Assembly (NCBI GenBank): GCA_937925525.1
Contig: CALALS010000082.1
Location: forward strand, 1-21,302
Reading direction: 5' to 3'
Source: an uncultured Flavobacteriales bacterium
GTDB taxonomy: Bacteria > Bacteroidota > Bacteroidia > Flavobacteriales_E > Vicingaceae
Length of the DNA: 21,302 nt
In this document: piece by piece, positions 7,285 to 14,425 of the stretch
How positions within the stretch are numbered: the stretch's first letter is position 1
How the letters are laid out: each line of letters starts with the position of its first letter
Made by a program: the position numbers and the translations under genes
Notes under the pieces: model-generated
Databases searched by the model: none
The model's input: only the letters and a program-made list of their open reading frames with translations
What the model was told of the DNA's origin: nothing

Positions 7285-7866
7285 TTATAGGGATAAAAGA
7301 GCTTTGTGAACTTCTTTGATTTGCTGTTCTAGATTTGATTTTTTCTGATTTTCAATAATAAAATCAGCTAGAGGCTTTTTTTCTTCATCTGTCCATTGAT
7401 TTTTCATTCTTGCCAACACTTCTTCTTCTGTAGTGTTATCTCTTTCTATTATTCTTTTGACTCTTGTGTTTTTATCTGCAATAATCAAAATGATTTTGTC
7501 AAGTTGCTTGTATGTTCCTGTTTCGAATAATATAGCAGCTTCCTTTATGGTGTAAGGATAATTTTGATGTTGATTAAGCCAGGCCGTGTATTCATTTGCA
7601 ACTTCAGGATGAATGATGCTGTTTAATTGCTCTTTCTTTGATTTATCTGAAAATATGATTGCGGCAATTTTTTTACGGTCAACTTGGCCGTTTTTTACCA
7701 CATCTTTTCCAAAGATAGCCTCAATTTTCTCAACTATTCTTGGGCTATTGAGAATGTTTTTGGCTACATCATCGGCATAAAAAACAGGAACTCCAAGTTT
7801 TTCAAATTCTTTGCAAACGGTAGTTTTACCGCTGCCAATTCCACCTGTAACACCTACTTTAAGCAT
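7285..7866 (-). CDS. coaE: Dephospho-CoA kinase
   Basis: Catalyses the last step of coenzyme A synthesis, ATP-dependent 3'-phosphorylation of dephospho-CoA. The 193-residue length is typical. Seen: the P-loop GGIGSGKT at 8-15, YADDVAKNI near 30-38 (CoA-binding region), the IIHPEV motif near 84-89, the lid-region sequence RVKRIIERD, and NQWTDEEKKPLADFIIEN near the end. It is the last gene of the operon with yajC, the DUF1573 lipoprotein, nusB and leucine dehydrogenase, 39 bases downstream of yajC. This cluster order is common in Bacteroidota. Confidence 0.97.
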   Translation of the reverse strand: MLKVGVTGGIGSGKTTVCKEFEKLGVPVFYADDVAKNILNSPRIVEKIEAIFGKDVVKNGQVDRKKIAAIIFSDKSKKEQLNSIIHPEVANEYTAWLNQHQNYPYTIKEAAILFETGTYKQLDKIILIIADKNTRVKRIIERDNTTEEEVLARMKNQWTDEEKKPLADFIIENQKKSNLEQQIKEVHKALLSL

Positions 7867-7905
7867 TAATTAAGAAAGTAAGTTTGAAATAAGGTGTATC
7901 TCAAA

Positions 7906-8223
7906 CTATGATTTCGGCTCTTCAAATTCTGAAGCAATAGCTGATTTTTCAACTTTTAACTGAGCGCCACCTTGCACTTCAATAATTACAGTTGTGTCTT
8001 TAACTTCTGCAATTTTACCGTGAATGCCACCAATGGTTACTACCTTAGAGCCTTTTACTAAGCTTTCTCTGAATTTCTTTTGCTCTTTGGCTTTCTTTTG
8101 TTGTGGTCTAATCATAAAAAAGTAAAAAACCACTACCATTAATACCAACATTAATATTGTTGACATTCCACCACCTTCTCCACCTTGTGAAGCCATTAAA
8201 ATTATATTCATCATATTATTCAT
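7906..8223 (-). CDS. yajC: Preprotein translocase subunit YajC
   Basis: A 105-residue inner-membrane protein that associates with SecDF to assist Sec-dependent export. Seen: a Gly-rich N-terminus, one membrane segment at about 21-37 (STILMLVLMVVVFYFFMI), then the family hallmark RPQQKKAKEQKKF and the soluble domain with GSKVVTIGGIHGKIAEV and a terminal beta-rich part. Several nearby methionines exist (1, 4, 5, 10); the first was kept because it lies 8 bases past the DUF1573 stop. Confidence 0.96.
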   Translation of the reverse strand: MNNMMNIILMASQGGEGGGMSTILMLVLMVVVFYFFMIRPQQKKAKEQKKFRESLVKGSKVVTIGGIHGKIAEVKDTTVIIEVQGGAQLKVEKSAIASEFEEPKS

Positions 8224-8231
8224 TTGTTAAT

Positions 8232-8666
8232 TTATTTTGTTTCAGGTATTAATATTTCGCCTTTTAGCGCTACTACAGATACATTAGGTTCTGTGTTGGC
8301 ATTTATAGTTACTGTTACGTGTTTAAATCCTTCTTTACCATTACTGTCAAAAACCACATCTATTTTTCCTTTTTCTCCCGGAGCAATGGGTTCAGTTGGC
8401 CACTGAGGTACGGTACATCCACAACTTCCTCTTGCTGTACCAATAATTAATGGATATTCTCCGGTGTTTTTAAATGTAAAAGAATGTTCTACTTTTTCAC
8501 CTTGAGTAATTTTCCCAAATTCATATAGCTCGTTTTCAAATTCAATAGAAGTAATTTTTTCTACTAAATCAGTTGTAACTTCTATATCTTCTTTTTTTTC
8601 TTCTTCTTTACAAGAGAATGTAAAAAGTAAGGATGATACAGCTAATGATAATACTATTTTTTTCAT
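8232..8666 (-). CDS. DUF1573 lipoprotein
   Basis: 144 residues. A lipoprotein signal with the lipobox FTFS-Cys19 is followed by a charged linker (KEEEKKEDIE). The DUF1573 immunoglobulin-like domain spans about 45-140 and shows YEFGKITQGEKVEHSFTFKNTG, then the signature RGSCGCTVPQWPTEPIAPGEKG, and VTINANTEP...LKGEI. The family is abundant in Bacteroidota and its biochemical role is not established; the conserved SCGC pair is characteristic. It sits 26 bases downstream of nusB and 8 bases upstream of yajC, a conserved neighbourhood in the phylum. Confidence 0.92.
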   Translation of the reverse strand: MKKIVLSLAVSSLLFTFSCKEEEKKEDIEVTTDLVEKITSIEFENELYEFGKITQGEKVEHSFTFKNTGEYPLIIGTARGSCGCTVPQWPTEPIAPGEKGKIDVVFDSNGKEGFKHVTVTINANTEPNVSVVALKGEILIPETK

Positions 8667-8692
8667 TTTACCTTATTGTTAAATATCAATTT

Positions 8693-9634
8693 TTATTGCA
8701 TTAAACCTCTTCCGGTTTTTTTGAGCTCACCTTTTTTGGTGTATTCTGCTACAAATTTATCTAAAATACCATTAATAAACTGTTTGCTTTTTGGAGTGCT
8801 GAACCATTTTGAAAGTTCTATGTACTCATTTAAAGTTACCTTGACAGGAATAGAAGGGAAATAAATTAATTCCGTCATCGCCATTTTCATTAAAATAATG
8901 TCGGCTAAAGCTATTCTGTCTAACTCCCAATTAACAGCTTTTTTATCAATAACTTGCTCAAACTCTTTTTCATGTTTTACAGTGGCTAAAAATAAATCTG
9001 ATACAAATGCTTTGTCTTCATCATCTTTAAGGCTGTAAGGTATTTTAATCTCTCTGTTTTCCTGCATGCTTTCTATCGTTTTTATGATTTGATACAGAGC
9101 CAGGTCTATATCTTCATAAGTCCAGTACATAGATGCGTCTTCTATTTTAGAGATAAGCACTTCATCTTCAGAAATCAATTCTTTAAAAAGTTTTATCACA
9201 AATTCCTTGTCCCAATCAAAGCTGTCTTTATCTAAGTTCATATATTTTGAAAAGGCTTCACTTGCTCTCATTTTTGTGAAGAAAGCCTTAACTTCGTCAT
9301 AATAAATTTGCCAACTGATACTTTTCTTTTTAATCAGCTCCTGAAGTGCTTCGTTTTTTTGAAGAGACTTAAAAATCCTGTTGTTTACAAATTTTAAATT
9401 CGGATTTAGGTCTTCTTCAGTACGAATATGCTTTTTTCTGTTTTCTTCAATCCTAAGTTCGGCAAGGTGAATAAGTTCAAATCCAAAAGCAAGAAATAGA
9501 AGGTATAAATCATGAAATCGTTCAATTCCATGAAATACTTCATTAGTTGATTTAGTAATGTTTTTTTCATCTGTTTGAAAAAAAGCATACAATCCTTGAA
9601 ATATTTTAACCCTCAATATCCTCCTACTCAGCAT
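8693..9634 (-). CDS. nusB: Transcription antitermination factor NusB, long Bacteroidota form
   Basis: NusB with S10 (NusE) binds boxA RNA and supports antitermination of rRNA transcription. Seen: the N-terminal RRILRVKIFQGLYAFFQ, and the C-terminal hallmarks DRIALADIILMKMAMTEL and PVKVTLNEYIELSKWF followed by STPKSKQFINGILDKF. At 313 residues it is about twice the length of E. coli NusB; the extra charged helical part (about 60-190) lies between the first helix and the C-terminal half, as I recall for Bacteroidota members. It sits 23 bases after the leucine dehydrogenase gene in the same operon. Confidence 0.93.
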   Translation of the reverse strand: MLSRRILRVKIFQGLYAFFQTDEKNITKSTNEVFHGIERFHDLYLLFLAFGFELIHLAELRIEENRKKHIRTEEDLNPNLKFVNNRIFKSLQKNEALQELIKKKSISWQIYYDEVKAFFTKMRASEAFSKYMNLDKDSFDWDKEFVIKLFKELISEDEVLISKIEDASMYWTYEDIDLALYQIIKTIESMQENREIKIPYSLKDDEDKAFVSDLFLATVKHEKEFEQVIDKKAVNWELDRIALADIILMKMAMTELIYFPSIPVKVTLNEYIELSKWFSTPKSKQFINGILDKFVAEYTKKGELKKTGRGLMQ

Positions 9635-9657
9635 TATAAATGAACTTAAAAATGAAC

Positions 9658-10764
9658 TTAATATGATTGTTTAATCTTACCTACTGCAGCAATTCGTTCT
9701 TCGGCAATTTTATTGGCTGCTTGGTAAGTAAGAATGTTATTTTCTTTACTGTATTTGTATATGTTTAATGTGGTATTATAAATGTTTTCTGTTAATTCCA
9801 TTGCTCTATCTCTGCCATAACCTTCTACTTCTGAGTTAACATTAATTAGTCCGCCTGCATTAATTAAATAATCGGGTGCGTAAAGTATTCCTTTGTCTGC
9901 AAGCATTTTTCCATGTGCTTTTTCATTGGCTAATTGATTGTTTGCTGCACCGGCAACAATGCTACACTTTAACTGATGAATTGTGGCATCATTAAGGGTT
10001 GCACCTAATGCACATGGAGCGTACACATCCATATCAAGTTCATAAACATTTCCATTAGCAATTTCTACCGCACCGTGTTGTTTTTTTATGGCTTGAAGTT
10101 TTTCATCTCTTATATCACTGATAAAAACTTTAGCACCTTCTTTAACTAAATAATCAACTAAAGCTTCACCTACGTGCCCAATACCCTGAACTAATACTTT
10201 TTTACCATTTAGGCTTTCATTACCCGTCAATTCTTTCATAGATGCTTTCATTCCCATGTAAACACCATAGGCTGTTACGGGAGATGGGTCACCACTTCCG
10301 CCTAATGAAGGAGGTAAGCCGGTTACAGAGTCTGTCTCCATGTGAACGTATTCCATATCTTTTGGACTAATACCTACATCTTCTGCAGTAATGTATTTTC
10401 CTCCTAAACTGTCAACAAATTTTCCAAATCTTCTGAATAAAGCTTCCGTTTTTTGGGTGTAAGAATCACCGATAATAACTGCTTTACCACCACCTAGGTT
10501 TAATCCGGTAATGGCAGCTTTATAACTCATACCTCTTGAAAGTCTTAAAACATCATTTAAAGCTTCCAATTCATTTTGATACATCCACATCCTAGTTCCA
10601 CCTAAAGCCGGCCCAAGAGTAGTATTGTGAATGGCTATAATTGCTTTTAATCCGGTAGCATTATCTTGGCAAAAAACAACTTGTTCATGGTCATAAGTAA
10701 CCATATTTTGAATAACCGGGTTTTCTAAACCTAATTGTTCACTGACTTCTGCAATTTCAGACAT
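9658..10764 (-). CDS. Leucine dehydrogenase (Glu/Leu/Phe/Val dehydrogenase family)
   Basis: NAD-dependent oxidative deamination of L-leucine and other branched-chain amino acids to 2-oxoacids, the entry to branched-chain catabolism. The 368-residue protein aligns by eye along its length with Bacillus/Geobacillus leucine dehydrogenase: HEQVVFCQDNATGLKAIIAI (26-45), GPALGGTRMWMY (51-62), Lys82 in RGMSYKAA and catalytic Lys94 in LNLGGGKAVIIGD, ITAEDVG, and a Rossmann GIGHVG at 194-199 for NAD. The late APDYLINAGGLINV is also typical. Valine or a broader substrate preference cannot be excluded. It is the first gene of the operon leading to nusB-DUF1573-yajC-coaE, with a well-formed promoter at 10818-10848 overlapped by an inverted repeat. 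Confidence 0.93.
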   Translation of the reverse strand: MSEIAEVSEQLGLENPVIQNMVTYDHEQVVFCQDNATGLKAIIAIHNTTLGPALGGTRMWMYQNELEALNDVLRLSRGMSYKAAITGLNLGGGKAVIIGDSYTQKTEALFRRFGKFVDSLGGKYITAEDVGISPKDMEYVHMETDSVTGLPPSLGGSGDPSPVTAYGVYMGMKASMKELTGNESLNGKKVLVQGIGHVGEALVDYLVKEGAKVFISDIRDEKLQAIKKQHGAVEIANGNVYELDMDVYAPCALGATLNDATIHQLKCSIVAGAANNQLANEKAHGKMLADKGILYAPDYLINAGGLINVNSEVEGYGRDRAMELTENIYNTTLNIYKYSKENNILTYQAANKIAEERIAAVGKIKQSY

Positions 10765-10792
10765 ATTAAATATTTTTAGATTTTGAATTTAC

Positions 10793-10800
10793 TACCTTTG
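10793..10800 (+). promoter_or_regulatory. Probable -7 box for the ABC transporter gene
   Basis: TACCTTTG is a full TAnnTTTG match on the plus strand. It would give a leader of about 95 bases before the GTG at 10902. No clear -33 TTTG is present, only a T-run at 10773-10777. It lies inside the leucine dehydrogenase leader, so the two divergent transcripts would overlap. Confidence 0.45.
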
Positions 10801-10817
10801 TATTTTGAAAAGGCTTG

Positions 10818-10848
10818 CAAAAATAGGTACTTTTTTGATAGAACCAAA
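10818..10848 (-). promoter_or_regulatory. Promoter of the leucine dehydrogenase operon
   Basis: On the minus strand the -33 box TTTG (10845-10848) is followed by exactly 19 bases and then the -7 box TATTTTTG (10818-10825), both matching the Bacteroidota consensus. The predicted leader is about 50 bases. The -33 box lies inside the left arm of the inverted repeat at 10842-10870. Confidence 0.6.
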
Positions 10849-10870
10849 CCACTTATGAATTGGTTTAGTT
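10842..10870. repeat. Interrupted inverted repeat, candidate operator or leader hairpin
   Basis: Left arm AACCAAACCA (10842-10851) and right arm TGGTTTAGTT (10861-10870) are complementary at 9 of 10 positions around a 9-base spacer. It overlaps the -33 box of the leucine dehydrogenase promoter on one strand and lies in the presumed leader of the ABC transporter gene on the other. It could be an operator for a dimeric regulator or an RNA hairpin. Confidence 0.5.
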
Positions 10871-10901
10871 GTAGCGACAGAAAAAATGGAGAAATAAGTT
10901 A

Positions 10902-12701
10902 GTGAAATCGTTATTACACCTCAATAAATACTTTTTAAAGTATAAGTACAGACTGATATTTGGAATAGTTTTTATCATCATATCCAATATTTTTGGAATT
11001 ATTCCTGCTCAACTTATTCGTAAGGCTTTTGATTTAGTAGGAAGTTCAATATTCGATTTAAAGTTTCTGGCGAATACACCGCTTGAGAGTTATTTCACAG
11101 AACACCTTACTACAATGCTATTGATTTTTGCAGGAACAGTTTTATTGATGTACTTGCTGAAAGGCCTATTTACTTTTTTAACTCGTCAGACTATTATAAT
11201 AATGTCTAGACTTATTGAATATGACTTGAAAAACGAGATTTATGAGCATTATCAAAAGCTTCACTTAGGATTTTATAAGCAAAACAATACCGGAGATTTA
11301 ATGAATAGAATTAGTGAAGATGTAAGCAGAGTAAGGATGTATTTGGGACCGGGCGTAATGTACACTATAAACTTAGTAGTGCTTTTTGTGATGGTTATAG
11401 CAACTATGGCTAGTATCAACGTTCGCCTTACAGTTTTTGTGTTAGCCCCATTACCTTTATTATCGTTTCTTATTTATAAGGTGAGTAGTGTTATAAATAG
11501 AAAAAGTGAAAGAGTGCAAGCGCAATTATCTACTATTTCAACTCTTTCACAAGAAACTTTCTCTGGAATAAGGGTTATAAAATCTTTTGTTAAAGAAAAG
11601 TTCTTGTTTCAAAAATTTGATGAAGAAAGTGAACTCTATAAGACGAAGGCTTTGTCATTAGCTAAAACACACTCCTTTTTTTTACCAACCATGATGTTGT
11701 TAATTGGATTAAGCACAACTCTTACCATTTATATAGGTGGTTTGGAGGCTATAAAAGGAAACATTACAACAGGAAATATTGCAGAATTCGTTTATTATGT
11801 AAATCAGCTTACCTGGCCTGTTGCTTCTTTGGGTTGGGTAACTTCATTGATACAGCGGGCAGCAGCTTCTCAAGAACGTATTAATGAGTTTTTACACACA
11901 CAACCTGAAATTGTAAATCCAACTGAAGCAGTTGCTGAGATAAAAGGAAAGATTGAGTTTAAAAATGTAAGCTTTACATATCCACACACAAATATTCAGG
12001 CACTAAAAAACACAAGTTTTATTGTTAATCCGGGTGAAACAATTGCTATCATTGGACGAACAGGCTCAGGGAAATCTACTATTGCAAACTTAATTACACG
12101 ATTATTTGACGTAACAACAGGAGAGATACTTATTGACGATAAGAAGATTAATGAAATTAATCTCAACAACCTTCGTGAAAATATTGGCTATGTTCCACAA
12201 GAAGTATTTTTATTCTCCGATAATATAACCAACAACATTGCTTTTGGAGAGAAAAAACTAGCTGACTCTCCTGAAATAATAGAACGTGCAGCTAAAAATG
12301 CTCACATTCACCATAATATTGTTGATTTTCCAAAGGGTTACGAAACAATGCTTGGGGAAAGAGGAATAACATTATCAGGTGGTCAAAAACAAAGAGTTTC
12401 GATAGCTCGTGCTATCATTAAAAATCCTAAAATTTTAATTTTTGACGATTGCCTTTCAGCCGTTGATACCGAAACCGAAGAAAAAATATTGAATAATCTT
12501 AAAGATATAATGGAAAACAAAACAAGTATTATTATTAGCCATAGAATTTCATCAGTACAAAATGCTGATAAAATAATTGTTTTACAAGATGGAGTGATAT
12601 GCGAGAGCGGAAAACATGATGATTTAATGAAATTAAATGGAGTTTATGCCGATATTTATCATCAACAACTATCGGAACTTACAGAAAATACCCAAATATA
12701 G
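10902..12701 (+). CDS. ABC half-transporter, exporter type (MdlA/MsbA-like)
   Basis: A 599-residue inner-membrane half-transporter with an N-terminal six-helix exporter domain (about 1-325) and a C-terminal ATPase. Seen: Walker A GRTGSGKS at 385-392, Q-loop Gln433, signature LSGGQKQR at 491-498, Walker B ILIFDD at 511-516 and switch His547 (ISHRIS). The residue after the Walker B aspartate is Asp516 rather than the usual catalytic glutamate, in the context DDCLSAVDTETE, as in the degenerate subunit of heterodimeric exporters such as MdlA or BmrC. No partner half-transporter is encoded nearby. Substrate unknown (lipid or drug by family). The start is GTG at 10902; the preceding ATG at 10886 opens a three-codon frame only. 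Confidence 0.92.
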   Translation: MKSLLHLNKYFLKYKYRLIFGIVFIIISNIFGIIPAQLIRKAFDLVGSSIFDLKFLANTPLESYFTEHLTTMLLIFAGTVLLMYLLKGLFTFLTRQTIIIMSRLIEYDLKNEIYEHYQKLHLGFYKQNNTGDLMNRISEDVSRVRMYLGPGVMYTINLVVLFVMVIATMASINVRLTVFVLAPLPLLSFLIYKVSSVINRKSERVQAQLSTISTLSQETFSGIRVIKSFVKEKFLFQKFDEESELYKTKALSLAKTHSFFLPTMMLLIGLSTTLTIYIGGLEAIKGNITTGNIAEFVYYVNQLTWPVASLGWVTSLIQRAAASQERINEFLHTQPEIVNPTEAVAEIKGKIEFKNVSFTYPHTNIQALKNTSFIVNPGETIAIIGRTGSGKSTIANLITRLFDVTTGEILIDDKKINEINLNNLRENIGYVPQEVFLFSDNITNNIAFGEKKLADSPEIIERAAKNAHIHHNIVDFPKGYETMLGERGITLSGGQKQRVSIARAIIKNPKILIFDDCLSAVDTETEEKILNNLKDIMENKTSIIISHRISSVQNADKIIVLQDGVICESGKHDDLMKLNGVYADIYHQQLSELTENTQI

Positions 12702-12790
12702 TTTTTCTTTTTTGCTCATTTTCGGATATAATTTTATACCAATCTTAAAAAAATATCGTCAAAAACTTGGTTTGTGTCGATTAAATTGGA

Positions 12791-12798
12791 TAAATTTG
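12791..12798 (+). promoter_or_regulatory. Probable -7 box of the DUF3276 gene
   Basis: TAAATTTG matches TAnnTTTG and ends 35 bases before the ATG at 12834. Possible -33 boxes are TTG at 12767-12769 (21-base spacing) and TTTG at 12771-12774 (16-base spacing). Confidence 0.5.
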
Positions 12799-12833
12799 TT
12801 TGATTAACTCATTTTTAATTAAACTATTAAGTG

Positions 12834-13196
12834 ATGCAAGAAAACGATAACTCAGAAAACGGAGAAGATAATTCAAGAGGAAACGAAGTGTTTTCTAAAT
12901 CAGTTAGAGCAGGAAAAAGAACTTACTTTTTTGATGTTAAATCTACCAGAGCTAACGATTACTATCTGACCATTACCGAAAGCAAAAGAAGATTTGCTAA
13001 TGACGGAAGCGGTAAATTCTTTTATGAAAAGCACAAAGTGTTTTTATATAAAGAAGATTTTGAAAAGTTTTTAGAAGGCTTAAATGAGTCCGTTGACAAA
13101 ATTAGAGAGTTAAAAGCCGAACAAGGCGAAGAAATTGTAGAGAAAGTAGCACAGGAGTTTACCGATGTTAGCTTTGACGACTTAGGCGATAAATAA
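12834..13196 (+). CDS. DUF3276 protein, PUR-alpha-like nucleic-acid-binding protein
   Basis: 120 residues. After a disordered acidic N-terminus (about 1-18), the conserved core reads VFSKSVRAGKRTYFFDVKSTRANDYYLTITESKRRF, then KHKVFLYKEDFEKFLEGLNESVD, the PUR repeat pattern (four strands and a helix) shared with the Borrelia PUR-alpha homologue. By family knowledge these dimers bind single-stranded DNA or RNA; targets in Bacteroidota are not established to my knowledge. The C-terminus is acidic. The ATG at 12834 is preferred to the GTG at 12831. It is probably monocistronic: promoter at 12791-12798 and a strong terminator at 13220-13252. Confidence 0.9.
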   Translation: MQENDNSENGEDNSRGNEVFSKSVRAGKRTYFFDVKSTRANDYYLTITESKRRFANDGSGKFFYEKHKVFLYKEDFEKFLEGLNESVDKIRELKAEQGEEIVEKVAQEFTDVSFDDLGDK

Positions 13197-13219
13197 TTAT
13201 AGTAAATAGTTTTAATTTT

Positions 13220-13252
13220 AAACCCACTTCATATTTTGGAGTGGGTTTTTTT
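13220..13252 (+). terminator. Rho-independent terminator after the DUF3276 gene
   Basis: AAACCCACT (13220-13228) pairs perfectly with AGTGGGTTT (13240-13248) around an 11-base loop, and the T-run extends from 13246 to 13252. This is the clearest terminator in the window. Its last T is immediately followed by the ATG of the next gene. Confidence 0.88.
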
Positions 13253-13777
13253 ATGGACAAAATCAAACAAATACTAGACACTTCTTCCAAAAAGAAACTT
13301 GATTTTCTGTTAAGTGAGATTAAGAAAAAGCCAGTTTTGGCTGAGGAGGTTTTGAGTTTAGCACTAATAAATGAACACCCTTTTAGTTGGAGAGCTGCAT
13401 GGGCATTAAGTCATTATTCCAAAAAGAACAAAACTTTTATAGAATGTAATCAGGATAGAATAATCTTGAAATTGGAAGAAATTAAACATCCCAGCCAAGT
13501 AGGGTGTTTGTTGATTACCCTTAATAACATTGAGTTAGACTCTGAAAATCTGGGAATTGTTGCAGATGTTTGTATAGCAATGCTTAAAGGAGAAATAGAA
13601 GCAGGGTATATCAGAATGTATGCAATGGAGGTGATGATTAAAATTGCTAAGCAATATCCTGAGTTATCTCATGAGTTTATTGAAGTAATTGAATACGCTA
13701 AGCAAGGCTTTGAGAAAAACTATATAATTAGCAGGGCAGAAAAAGCAATTTATGAGTTAACAAAGCTAAAAGTTTAG
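13253..13777 (+). CDS. Helical-repeat (HEAT-like) protein of unknown function
   Basis: 174 residues, soluble, all helical. Repeating helix pairs can be seen: LDFLLSEIKKKPVLAEEVLSLAL, PFSWRAAWALSHYSKK, HPSQVGCLLITLNNIEL, RMYAMEVMIKIAKQYPELSHEFIEVIE, and a final RAEKAIYELTKL, suggesting ARM/HEAT-like packing. I do not recognise a named family or active-site motif. The ATG at 13253 is the natural start; an in-frame GTG at 13241 falls inside the terminator stem and is unlikely. No promoter can be placed between the terminator and the ATG, so expression may depend on readthrough or on a promoter inside the DUF3276 gene. The 3' end overlaps the convergent reductase gene by 12 bases. Confidence 0.7.
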   Translation: MDKIKQILDTSSKKKLDFLLSEIKKKPVLAEEVLSLALINEHPFSWRAAWALSHYSKKNKTFIECNQDRIILKLEEIKHPSQVGCLLITLNNIELDSENLGIVADVCIAMLKGEIEAGYIRMYAMEVMIKIAKQYPELSHEFIEVIEYAKQGFEKNYIISRAEKAIYELTKLKV

Positions 13778-14284
13778 TATTTGGTCAACATGCTTAGCAA
13801 TAAATATTTTTGTCTTTTCATCGGTAACTAATTCATCCACAATTATTCCATCAACATGTGCAATTGCATTTTTAAAAGGTAGCACGGTTACATTTAGGTA
13901 GTTTAAGACATTTGTAAACTGGTCAAGCCCTCTCAGGTTTCCTGCTCTTCCCGAAGAGACTCCCACTAAGGCTGCCTTTTTACCTTTAAAGTGAATTGGT
14001 TTAATAGAATCGATAAACAACTTAGAAGCACCACTAAATCCGCCATTATACTCAGGAATTACAAACACAAATTTTTCAGCAGCATCAATATATTTTTTAA
14101 TGTAGTCATTAAATCTTTTATCCTCAAAACCATACATTTTGTTTAGCTCAAATTTTTCAAAAACATCTATAAGGCTTAAAAATTTTACATCCTTAGTTTT
14201 TTGAGAAATTTGTTGAAAATATTCTTTAGCAACAATCATGGTATTGCTTTCTGGTCGGTTAGTTGCAGAAATTACTGTAATCAT
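13766..14284 (-). CDS. NAD(P)H-dependent FMN reductase family protein
   Basis: 172 residues of flavodoxin-like fold. Seen: VISATNRPESNTM at 4-16 (phosphate-binding loop for FMN), VFVIPEYNGGFSGASKLFIDSI near 73-94, matching the PEYNxxxxxxLKxAID motif of NADPH-dependent FMN/quinone/azo reductases, and AALVGVSSGRAGNLRG near 104-119. The substrate is not predictable; roles include quinone or chromate reduction and flavin supply. It is divergent from the UPF0173-parAB operon. Only weak promoter matches (TAACTTTT about 15 bases before the ATG) are seen. Confidence 0.88.
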   Translation of the reverse strand: MITVISATNRPESNTMIVAKEYFQQISQKTKDVKFLSLIDVFEKFELNKMYGFEDKRFNDYIKKYIDAAEKFVFVIPEYNGGFSGASKLFIDSIKPIHFKGKKAALVGVSSGRAGNLRGLDQFTNVLNYLNVTVLPFKNAIAHVDGIIVDELVTDEKTKIFIAKHVDQILNF

Positions 14285-14339
14285 TAAATTATGTTTATAA
14301 AAAGTTAATAACTAAACATGCAACCCCTATATTTTGTTG

Positions 14340-14347
14340 TATTTTTG
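14340..14347 (+). promoter_or_regulatory. Probable -7 box of the UPF0173-parA-parB-DUF5683 operon
   Basis: TATTTTTG matches TAnnTTTG, giving a leader of roughly 70 bases before the ATG at 14426. The palindrome at 14353-14364 begins at about the expected transcription start. No -33 TTTG at 19 bases. Confidence 0.45.
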
Positions 14348-14352
14348 GACTG

Positions 14353-14364
14353 CTTTTGCAAAAG
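14353..14364. repeat. Perfect 12-base palindrome, possible operator
   Basis: CTTTTGCAAAAG is its own reverse complement. The flanks extend it as TGCTT...AAGCA (14351-14355 with 14365-14369), and a further AAAAGCA at 14382-14388 could pair with TGCTTTT at 14351-14357. It lies at the presumed transcription start of the operon, in the gap divergent from the FMN reductase gene. Confidence 0.35.
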
Positions 14365-14425
14365 AAGCATTTAAACTTTTTAAAAGCAAATACAAACTTG
14401 TTTTGTAATAAAAATTGGCAGATAA

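Noticed and set aside
8224..8406. A 60-residue plus-strand frame
   Set aside because: It is antisense to the DUF1573 lipoprotein gene and has no recognisable features.
10886..10897. A three-codon ATG-GAG-AAA-TAA frame just before the ABC transporter start
   Set aside because: Too short to be a credible leader peptide; no regulatory codons are visible.
13241..13252. An upstream GTG start for the HEAT-like gene
   Set aside because: It falls in the terminator stem and T-run; the added residues GFF come from the T-run, and the ATG at 13253 is the natural start.
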